Source: Minisyncoccota bacterium (GTDB lineage: Bacteria > Patescibacteriota > Minisyncoccia > Moranbacterales > GCA-2747515). Taken from it: a stretch of 6,898 nt of DNA. The stretch is from NCBI GenBank assembly GCA_938044295.1, contig CALIRC010000070.1, forward strand, positions 1 to 6,898, in the 5' to 3' direction. Both the position numbers and the translations under genes were made by a program. Below, piece by piece: positions 1 to 5,661 of this stretch. How positions within the stretch are numbered: position 1 is the first letter of the stretch; every line of letters begins with the position of its first letter. The notes below the pieces were generated by a model, which worked only from the letters and a program-made list of their open reading frames with translations, was not told where the DNA came from and did no database searches.

Positions 1-57
1 GTTGTTACAAAAAAAGATCTGCACAATATTCGCCCAAAAGCTGGGGGTGTTGCCTAA
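1..57 (+). CDS. 3' end of an unidentified protein-coding gene (partial)
   Basis: Reading frame 1 is open from the window edge to a TAA at 55-57 and encodes 18 residues ending in KKDLHNIRPKAGGVA. A coding reading is supported by the sensible amino-acid composition and by a strong intrinsic terminator starting 46 nt after the stop on the same strand. The fragment is too short for me to assign a family. It lies upstream of a polysaccharide operon but is separated from it by the terminator and about 350 nt, so it probably belongs to a different transcript. The start and most of the gene lie outside the window. Confidence 0.6.
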   Translation, partial: VVTKKDLHNIRPKAGGVA

Positions 58-103
58 GAGCTTTTGTAGCAAGCTTCACAGAGGTAGATATACAAAAAAT
101 ATG

Positions 104-128
104 CAGATCCCCCACTGGGATCTGTTTT
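104..128 (+). terminator. Rho-independent terminator after the partial upstream gene
   Basis: A perfect 8-bp stem pairs CAGATCCC (104-111) with GGGATCTG (117-124) around a 5-nt loop, CCACT, and is followed directly by TTTT (125-128). The stem is half G/C and the U-tract is short but correctly placed. It follows the TAA at 55-57 and would end the transcript of the upstream gene, insulating the operon that starts at 476. Confidence 0.8.
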
Positions 129-132
129 CAAT

Positions 133-153
133 ATCAGATCACTAGAATCTGAT
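133..153. repeat. Short inverted repeat beside the terminator
   Basis: ATCAGAT (133-139) pairs with ATCTGAT (147-153), giving a 7-bp perfect stem around a 7-nt loop. No T-run follows on either strand, so it is not a standard intrinsic terminator. It repeats the GATCTG/CAGATC words found in the terminator stem and near position 16, so it may be part of a larger fold or a diverged copy of the same element. Confidence 0.4.
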
Positions 154-406
154 CACCAAAAACTGCAAAGAATAAAATATTGAGAATGTGAATCAAAGTG
201 TACCGTGACAATCTACAGATGTATAATCTTACAAGAAAGAAGTTGTAAAAAAAGCTGTTATTGTGATCGATGGTATAGTAAGTAAAAAAGAGTTTACCTG
301 CTAAGGTGCACATATCCACGCATAGCAAAGTATCAGATAATATATTTCTGGACATTCGTATAAATAGTAGTCTGATATTCCTCTTGCTGCGTCATGGAAA
401 TGTGAA

Positions 407-432
407 ATGCTCCAGGTTTACAACCTGAGCAT
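407..432. promoter_or_regulatory. Long inverted repeat upstream of the operon promoter (possible operator or RNA hairpin)
   Basis: The left arm ATGCTCCAGGTT (407-418) and right arm AACCTGAGCAT (422-432) are reverse complements over 11 bp with one bulged C (412 or 413) and a 3-nt loop, TAC. Neither strand has a T-run after it, so it is not a typical terminator. Its right edge is 30 nt from the TATAAT at 463-468. This position suits an operator for a regulator of the operon, or an upstream hairpin if transcription starts earlier. The function is inferred; the symmetry is directly visible. Confidence 0.5.
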
Positions 433-462
433 GAAATCTTAGTGCAAAGCAAGGAAGTCCTA

Positions 463-468
463 TATAAT
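463..468 (+). promoter_or_regulatory. -10 promoter element of the glycosyltransferase operon
   Basis: An exact TATAAT lies 7 nt before the ATG at 476, so transcription would be expected to begin at or within a base or two of the start codon, giving a leaderless message. A -35 match is poor: the best candidate is TTAGTG at 439-444 with an 18-nt spacer. The only Shine-Dalgarno-like word nearby, AAGGA at 451-455, lies 20 nt from the ATG and upstream of the -10, so it would not be transcribed from this promoter. Confidence 0.5.
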
Positions 469-475
469 AACTATT

Positions 476-1354
476 ATGGATCCAAAAGTAACTGTTGTAA
501 TTGTAAATTATAATGCAGGAAATGAGCTTCTCAGCTGTGTGAGAAGTATTTTTGAGTCTGATATAATCACCTCAATTGTTATAGTCGACAATGGATCCAA
601 CGATGGATCACTAGAGAAATGTCGCGAGGCTTATCAAAAACTCGCCTATATCAAAAACTCACACAATCTAGGCTTTGCAGCTGGTGCAAATATCGGCGCG
701 AGATACGCATTAGAGCGACACGCAAAGTGCATTATTTTTGTAAACCCAGACGCGGTCTTAGAGAAAAAATGTATCAGAAAATTACTCGAAGCAGTTAGTG
801 ATAAGTCTATAGGAATCGCAGGACCATTAACTTACCGCCAACAAGACAAAAAAATATGGTTCAGTGGAGGCGAGATTTCCTATTGGCGTCAAAGAGCAAC
901 ACATGTTACGCAGATGCCATCACAAAAAACACCCCAAGACGCGGTGTTTATTACAGGATGTGTGATGGCAGTCAGTGCAGAAGTATTTTTGCATGTAGGT
1001 CTATTAGATGAAAACTTTTTTCTCTACTATGAGGATGTAGATTTTTCTCTGAGAACACAGCAAAAAAAGCTACGTACAGTTGTGGTTCCAGAGGCAATTG
1101 CGTGGCACCAGGAGGTAAGTGAACATAACAAGCCACAAAAAACATATTTTTTAGTACTGTCAGGTCTATATTTTTTTAAAAAGCACACAAGAGGACTGAT
1201 GCGTTTCTGGATGCATTCATTTTTTCTCGTGCGTGAGATGAGGAGTATTTTCCGCATCGCTTTTAGCAGAAATGAAATAGCCAAAGCAGTGCACAGAGCC
1301 TTTAAAGATTACCGTCATGCAAAAAAAACCAAAAATCTCATTCCTTATCGTTAA
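476..1354 (+). CDS. GT2-family glycosyltransferase, WbbL/rhamnosyltransferase-like
   Basis: This 292-residue protein is a typical length for family-2 inverting glycosyltransferases of the WbbL/rhamnosyltransferase type, which transfer a sugar from a nucleotide-sugar to a lipid-linked glycan at the cytoplasmic membrane face. Visible motifs in order: VVIVNYN (7-13) and VDNGSNDGS (37-45) of the nucleotide-binding GT-A fold, NLGFAAGANIG (64-74), NPDA at 90-93 in the metal-binding DxD position, the acceptor-side ITGCVM (159-164), FFLYYEDVDFSLR (181-193) and the conserved His in WHQEVS (H211). After about residue 215 a basic, aromatic-rich tail probably contacts the membrane. No Shine-Dalgarno is seen; a TATAAT sits just before the ATG. 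An in-frame stop at 440-442 with no other ATG after it supports this start. The final 38 nt overlap the next gene. Donor and acceptor cannot be read from sequence. Confidence 0.93.
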   Translation: MDPKVTVVIVNYNAGNELLSCVRSIFESDIITSIVIVDNGSNDGSLEKCREAYQKLAYIKNSHNLGFAAGANIGARYALERHAKCIIFVNPDAVLEKKCIRKLLEAVSDKSIGIAGPLTYRQQDKKIWFSGGEISYWRQRATHVTQMPSQKTPQDAVFITGCVMAVSAEVFLHVGLLDENFFLYYEDVDFSLRTQQKKLRTVVVPEAIAWHQEVSEHNKPQKTYFLVLSGLYFFKKHTRGLMRFWMHSFFLVREMRSIFRIAFSRNEIAKAVHRAFKDYRHAKKTKNLIPYR

Positions 1355-2090
1355 CTATGATAGTCAAGAAGGGCTCGTACGTGTGATTGACGATATAAAA
1401 GTCGTTGTGAGCGGGTATGATCATGAATTCATCGTAGGAAACAATGATGTGAGGCCACTAAATATAGCGCGAGAAAATACAAGAGTATGCGAAAACAAAG
1501 AGAATCTTGGCTTTGCGAAAGCACATAACAAAATCGCAACAATCGCGAAGGGAGAGGTGCTTTGCCTCCTTAATCCTGATGTATATGCGCCTTCAGAAAA
1601 CTTCACAAGTCTCTGTGACGGTTTTACAAATAGTGAGGTCGGCATCATGGCGCCTCAGATCATGACGCCAAGTGGTAGTGTGCAACCTTGGTCTTTCGGG
1701 AATGAAATCACACCATTAGAAATACTGCGAACAAATATTATAAAAAACACTCACCATGATAAGCCAACGAGAAAAGAGATGGTTGATTGGGTGACAGGTG
1801 CAGCATTTATGATACGAAAAGAAGTCTTCGAAAAAATTGGTGGATTTGATGAGAAATTTTTTCTCTACTATGAGGACGTCGATCTCTGTAGGCGGGTACG
1901 TCAAAATGGATACACAGTAGAGATCAATCCAGAAGTAAAAATTACACACGAAAAAGGACAGAGTAGTAGTGATCAAAAAAGACAAAAAAAGCACTACTTC
2001 GCATCACAGCACCACTACCTGAAAAAAAACTACGGAACAGCAATTGCGCAGACGATGAAGGTATTGAGAAAGGTAACACATAGAGTATGA
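1317..2090 (+). CDS. Second GT2-family glycosyltransferase, WbbL-like, with an altered nucleotide-binding motif
   Basis: This 257-residue GT2 protein is paralogous to its upstream neighbour. Motifs: FLIVNYD (9-15), NLGFAKAHNKI (63-73), NPDV (86-89, DxD position), VTGAAFMIRK (159-168), FFLYYEDVDLCRRVRQNG (181-198) and a late His in THEKGQSS (H211). The usual VDNxS segment after the second strand reads VGNND (40-44), so the canonical Asp is Gly; this may alter donor binding or activity. The ATG at 1317 lies 38 nt inside the preceding gene and leaves only six residues before the conserved ISFLIVNYD strand, so a later start would damage the fold. There is no Shine-Dalgarno, which suggests translational coupling. 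The stop TGA overlaps the next gene's ATG as ATGA. It presumably adds a further sugar to the same glycan. Confidence 0.9.
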   Translation: MQKKPKISFLIVNYDSQEGLVRVIDDIKVVVSGYDHEFIVGNNDVRPLNIARENTRVCENKENLGFAKAHNKIATIAKGEVLCLLNPDVYAPSENFTSLCDGFTNSEVGIMAPQIMTPSGSVQPWSFGNEITPLEILRTNIIKNTHHDKPTRKEMVDWVTGAAFMIRKEVFEKIGGFDEKFFLYYEDVDLCRRVRQNGYTVEINPEVKITHEKGQSSSDQKRQKKHYFASQHHYLKKNYGTAIAQTMKVLRKVTHRV

Positions 2091-3370
2091 TAGGTTGGAT
2101 GCTGTATATATTTTTCGTTCTGCTGCCGCTGTCATTCGCGCTAAGCGTCACAGAGGATTTTGATGTGCACAGCACAAGAGTGTATGTTCCCCTGCTGGGG
2201 CTAATGTGGATTGCAATGAGCCTATTCCAGAAAAAACTACATATTCCACGAGGGGTAGTTTCATTTGTTGCGTTGAGCTTTCTTATGCTGCTGACAGCAT
2301 CAATTTTATGGAGTGAAGTACCAGTGTGGAGTGCTCGCAAAATCCTATATTTCTGGAGCTTCGTTCCATTGTACTTTCTAGTCGTCGCAACCCTAAAAGG
2401 GTGGAGAGAGTTAAAGGAAAAGGAGGTAGTGCTAACACAATCTATTGTCATCGGAGGGACAATTGCAAGTCTGATTGGCATCATGCAATTTACGGCACAA
2501 TTTTTTTTAGGAAAAGATGCTCTAGAAAATCTCTGGCTTGCGATCACGCCATTTTTTCTAGGCGGAACATTTTCACAAAGTGTTGCAGCATTTAATAGTT
2601 GGTTTGTACATGTTGCAGGAAAAGATCTTTTTCGTGCAATCGCATTCTTCCCCGATCCGCACGTCTTTGCATTTTACAGCGGGATGATACTGCCATTTGC
2701 ATACGGTCTATGGAAAGTACAAAAAGTACGGGTGTGGTTAGTATGTTTCGCAATTATTCTCATAGCAAACATGCTCACTTTTTCACGTGGGGGAGAAATA
2801 GGACTAGTAGGTGGTGGTATCATAGCTGCTACGCTTGCCTGGCCACGCACACAGCTAAGGATGAAACATGGATTGGTGGCTTTGATAGCCTTACTTGTTC
2901 TTGCGATGAACATTCCAAACCCGGTAACACAGCGCTTCTTCTCGTCATTTAGCGCACAGGACACTTCAAATACATCCAGAATAGAGATTTGGCACGAAAC
3001 ATTAGAAATCTGGAGTCAGTATCCACTACTTGGTGTTGGTTTAGGCGCATATCCATATGCTGTAGATCAAGGTGTATCATATCGCACGCCGATCTATGCA
3101 CATAATATCTTTCTAGACATTGGTGTGGAACTTGGAATCATTGGACTCATACTCTTTTTGATTCTTATTTTACGCATGCTCTATATTTTTTACCGATCAC
3201 AATCAATCATTGGTCTCTGTGCTATCATAAGTGTGAGTATTTTTCTGACACATGGGGTATTTGATACGCCACTGTTTTCCGTCCATGTTTTCCCAATCAT
3301 TCTTTTTCTGATAGGATTGGCAACACACTATGAGCAAGCACTTCGCAATAGACATAAGCAAATGGAGTGA
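2087..3370 (+). CDS. O-antigen ligase/polymerase-like polytopic membrane protein (Wzy_C/WaaL superfamily), first copy
   Basis: A 427-residue protein with about 12 hydrophobic segments. Proteins of this superfamily polymerise undecaprenyl-linked repeat units or ligate glycans to an acceptor on the outer side of the membrane. Diagnostic signs: FFPDPHVFAFY (187-197), LTFSRGGEIG (230-239), then a long hydrophilic loop (about 278-337) bearing R298 in SRIEIWHE and GVGLGAYP (316-323), ending in YAHNIFLD (337-344). By analogy with WaaL, R298 and H339 are the candidate catalytic Arg and His. A late THGVFDTPLF motif (388-397) is shared with the next gene. The start overlaps the previous stop by 4 nt (ATGA); a weak GAAAGG lies 13 nt upstream. 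Polymerase, ligase or protein glycosyltransferase roles cannot be separated by sequence. Confidence 0.88.
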   Translation: MIGWMLYIFFVLLPLSFALSVTEDFDVHSTRVYVPLLGLMWIAMSLFQKKLHIPRGVVSFVALSFLMLLTASILWSEVPVWSARKILYFWSFVPLYFLVVATLKGWRELKEKEVVLTQSIVIGGTIASLIGIMQFTAQFFLGKDALENLWLAITPFFLGGTFSQSVAAFNSWFVHVAGKDLFRAIAFFPDPHVFAFYSGMILPFAYGLWKVQKVRVWLVCFAIILIANMLTFSRGGEIGLVGGGIIAATLAWPRTQLRMKHGLVALIALLVLAMNIPNPVTQRFFSSFSAQDTSNTSRIEIWHETLEIWSQYPLLGVGLGAYPYAVDQGVSYRTPIYAHNIFLDIGVELGIIGLILFLILILRMLYIFYRSQSIIGLCAIISVSIFLTHGVFDTPLFSVHVFPIILFLIGLATHYEQALRNRHKQME

Positions 3371-4571
3371 GATCAGCATCTTACTCATTTTCTGCTATGT
3401 GGTATTACTTGCAAATGCAAATGCACGATTTTCTGTATTAGGGGTATCAGTAGGATTCCTATCGATCATGAACATCATTTTTATTTGCGCGGTTGGGTGC
3501 ATAATAGAGAAATGGGAAGTACAAAAATTTTTTCACAGGCACATTTTTCTCATAGTAGCATCCTTCATATTTCTTTTATCGTTTCTCATAAAAACAGTAA
3601 TTGCAGGGACGAGTCATGCCTGGGGCATTTTTGGAGAATGGATTCTTTTGCCGCTGAGTGCAGGTCTTGCAATGTCTATTTTGCTAGGAAGAAGTGAAAA
3701 GGCGCAACGGGCATTTATGAGGGCAGCTGCAATTCTCCTGGTAGTAACAAGTCTAAGCACCCTCCCCTTTTTAGCGAAGGGTGCTCTCACATACGATGGT
3801 CGTCTCACAGGGATTTGGCCTTCACCAAACCACCTAGCGCTGTTTCTAGGGCCGCTTATAAGCGTAGTGGTTATAAGTTGCAAGCCATGGAGCATGCCGC
3901 ACTACAGCAGGACAAATACAGTAAGAATGATCTTGAGTATCTGTACGGTTATGTTAGCAACTTTTGTGCTTGTACGTACCGAGTCAGTTGGAAGTATAGT
4001 GGCAGTTGCTCTCACTGTTGGAGCGGTAGTAGCCACCATGTATGTCATACAAAAAAAATACAAAGCGTTACTGTGTATGATACTGCTCGGTTTAGCTTTA
4101 CTGCTACCGCTTGCACTTGGGAAGGTAAACAATGCGTACACTGATCTCCAGAGAAATCCTTTGACTTCTCGTATGATGATTTGGCGAACAAGTGTAGATC
4201 TCCTAAGAGGCGCACCAATCACAGGTATAGAGATTGGTACATTTCAGGAAAGGTATCTAAATGCCCAAAAATATTACACACCGTATTTGGAGTGGGCTGT
4301 ACCACTACCGCATAATCTTTACCTTGCTCTATGGCTCTACGGCGGACTCATTGGGTTGAGTGTATTTCTCGCGATAATAATACATCTCGTGCAAGCGTGG
4401 AGGCAAAAAAAGGCGGGGCACACGCACGCACTCCCATTCTTTGCTGGAATGATCACAATACTCCTACAAGGCATTTTCGATACGCCACTCTTTCGTCCAG
4501 AGCTTGCAGTGCTCTTTTGGTTATGCGTAAGTGGGCTTTTGGTACACCTCTGGGCAAACAAGGATACGTAG
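3330..4571 (+). CDS. O-antigen ligase/polymerase-like polytopic membrane protein, second and more divergent copy
   Basis: A 413-residue membrane protein with about 12 hydrophobic segments and the same plan as the preceding gene. Visible landmarks: LTGIWPSPNHLALFLG (159-174), matching the family's F-x-x-PN block; RTESVGS (216-222) where the neighbour has FSRGG; then a hydrophilic loop (about 263-328) with R281 in SRMMIWRT and GIEIGTF (299-305), closed by PLPHNLYL (326-333). R281 and H328 are the candidate catalytic pair by analogy with WaaL. LQGIFDTPLF (379-388) repeats the neighbour's C-terminal motif, with Gln where that copy has His. The ATG at 3330 lies 41 nt inside the previous gene; TAGGA 13 nt upstream is a weak Shine-Dalgarno. 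It is the last gene of the operon, ends in TAG and has no visible terminator. It could be the ligase partnering a polymerase, or the reverse. Confidence 0.85.
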   Translation: MSKHFAIDISKWSEISILLIFCYVVLLANANARFSVLGVSVGFLSIMNIIFICAVGCIIEKWEVQKFFHRHIFLIVASFIFLLSFLIKTVIAGTSHAWGIFGEWILLPLSAGLAMSILLGRSEKAQRAFMRAAAILLVVTSLSTLPFLAKGALTYDGRLTGIWPSPNHLALFLGPLISVVVISCKPWSMPHYSRTNTVRMILSICTVMLATFVLVRTESVGSIVAVALTVGAVVATMYVIQKKYKALLCMILLGLALLLPLALGKVNNAYTDLQRNPLTSRMMIWRTSVDLLRGAPITGIEIGTFQERYLNAQKYYTPYLEWAVPLPHNLYLALWLYGGLIGLSVFLAIIIHLVQAWRQKKAGHTHALPFFAGMITILLQGIFDTPLFRPELAVLFWLCVSGLLVHLWANKDT

Positions 4572-4587
4572 TGGTGTTCCTATTTTG

Positions 4588-5661
4588 TTACTGCTTCGTC
4601 CCCTTGTCTTTGTACACAGAAAAATGTGGTGATACACCAGAAACAGAGATGATCTGGTCTTTATATTGAGGAAGGTTTTCTTGGAGTATAGCAAGAAGAG
4701 GGTGGCCTGGTGGAAATTCAAGTTCGATATACAGTCCAGCTTCTTGAGCTCTCTCAAATGCAGCAAGAACATAATCTTGGTGATAAGGGTTAATGCCTGC
4801 GTTTAAGGTCATGTCAACACAAGTACCAATACTATGACAGGGTTGTTTATGAGACACAGTTGGAGGCCATGCTTCAGTAATTTCTGAGCCAGGAATATTT
4901 TGCATAAAGGTTTGTAGTGGTGGCAAAAAATCCTTATTGATCATGCAAGTCTCACCCTGGCACGCCTTACCAGCAAGTGTATTGGATGAGTCGCCTTGTG
5001 CAGGCTTGATGTTAACGCCAGTAGCTGGTGTACAGTCGATGCAGTCAGATGCATTGTAAGAAGGTGCAGAGGCATTAGGGTCAGGAAAATCTGAAGATTC
5101 TGTCACCTTATTAGCACAATCAGTCTCACCTACTGCAGTCCGACTATCCTTGCCTTCTATACAAGCCTCCATTGTAGAATAGCAATACTCCTCGTTTGTC
5201 GACATCAAATCCTCATCTGTGTAGCAGTAAATCAGGCCAAGATTCTCCGCCCCGGGAAATGCACTGAAACCGTATCGTGTAAGATTTGGATTAATTGTGT
5301 AGAGGAGGAGCCAAGCGAAAATCGCTACAAAAAGACCGAGGAAAGCATCTCCTATAATTGACTTTGCTGTAGAAACACGCGTTTGATTGCCTGCGCTCGT
5401 CACATACCAAAACCCACCAATCGAAATCATCACAAAAGCAGCGATACCAACAATATAAATCAAAAGTCTAAAAATACCAACAATATAAACAGGGAAGCTC
5501 GGAGCTTCTTCTCCTTCAATGCCTACAAAAGGAAGACTTTCAAGGAGTCTATAACCTGGGAGCACTGATGCGCTATCATCCGCATACACAGAAGGTGAAA
5601 AAATAAAAAGTGTGACCAAAAAAAAGGAAAAAATCAAACGTGTGTATAGTGGTCTGAACAT
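4588..5661 (-). CDS. Exported T4SS-pilin-like membrane protein with Cys-rich linker and M15 peptidase-like C-terminal domain
   Basis: This 357-residue protein appears built in three parts. Residues 1-27 look like a signal peptide (basic MFRPLYTR, hydrophobic core, cleavage near SVYA|DD). Two hydrophobic helices (about 57-88 and 102-123) flank a short loop with GNQTR, then INPNL; this resembles the T4SS-pilin (TrbC/VirB2-like) hairpin common in Patescibacteria. Residues 146-240 form a polar linker with eight cysteines (146, 160, 167, 182, 207, 210, 234, 239). The C-terminal part (about 242-352) resembles M15 D,D-/L,D-carboxypeptidases: H276-x-x-G279-x-x-x-D283 matches the zinc-binding HxxGxxxD, and PHFSV (H346) matches the third ligand. 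C275 and C281 bring the total to ten cysteines. The second His of the usual HxH is Ser348, so activity is uncertain. No Shine-Dalgarno precedes the ATG. It converges on the plus-strand operon with a 16-nt gap. Confidence 0.82.
   Translation of the reverse strand: MFRPLYTRLIFSFFLVTLFIFSPSVYADDSASVLPGYRLLESLPFVGIEGEEAPSFPVYIVGIFRLLIYIVGIAAFVMISIGGFWYVTSAGNQTRVSTAKSIIGDAFLGLFVAIFAWLLLYTINPNLTRYGFSAFPGAENLGLIYCYTDEDLMSTNEEYCYSTMEACIEGKDSRTAVGETDCANKVTESSDFPDPNASAPSYNASDCIDCTPATGVNIKPAQGDSSNTLAGKACQGETCMINKDFLPPLQTFMQNIPGSEITEAWPPTVSHKQPCHSIGTCVDMTLNAGINPYHQDYVLAAFERAQEAGLYIELEFPPGHPLLAILQENLPQYKDQIISVSGVSPHFSVYKDKGTKQ

Larger units (their letters stand above)
129..475. other. Gene-poor intergenic stretch before the polysaccharide operon
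   Basis: About 347 nt of A/T-rich sequence contain no convincing gene on either strand. The only open frame of note is a minus-strand one of 73 codons (134-355). It lacks a ribosome-binding site and has a low-complexity Phe/Tyr/Leu-rich translation typical of A/T-rich non-coding DNA. Positive content is two inverted repeats (133-153 and 407-432) and a -10 promoter element (463-468). I see no tRNA, tmRNA, RNase P or SRP RNA signature. Confidence 0.6.

Noticed and set aside
1..130. Possible structured small RNA (tmRNA, RNase P or 6S-like) suggested by several complementary segments
   Set aside because: No conserved core sequences of these RNAs are present, and 1-57 reads as a sensible coding end with a stop followed by a terminator. 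The folding idea is kept only as a possible effect on termination.
134..355. Minus-strand open frame of 73 codons in the gap before the operon
   Set aside because: No ribosome-binding site, Phe/Tyr/Leu-rich translation expected from A/T-rich non-coding DNA, no recognisable motif, and its end lies next to the terminator and hairpin region.
1942..2547. Minus-strand open frame of 201 codons opposite the second glycosyltransferase and first membrane protein
   Set aside because: It is antisense to two genes with clear family motifs; its composition is Ser/Arg/Thr-rich without domain features, as expected for a shadow frame.
2087..4571. Recoding of TGA as glycine (code 25), considered because of the likely Patescibacteria origin
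   Set aside because: No long gene contains internal TGA; TGA closes two genes at ATGA or overlap junctions, and reading through 3368-3370 would continue out of frame across the next gene.
4627..4639. TGGTG/CACCA hairpin followed by a T-run on the minus strand
   Set aside because: It lies within the coding sequence for the conserved SPHF segment of the peptidase-like domain and has only a 5-bp stem; internal termination there would remove the protein's end.
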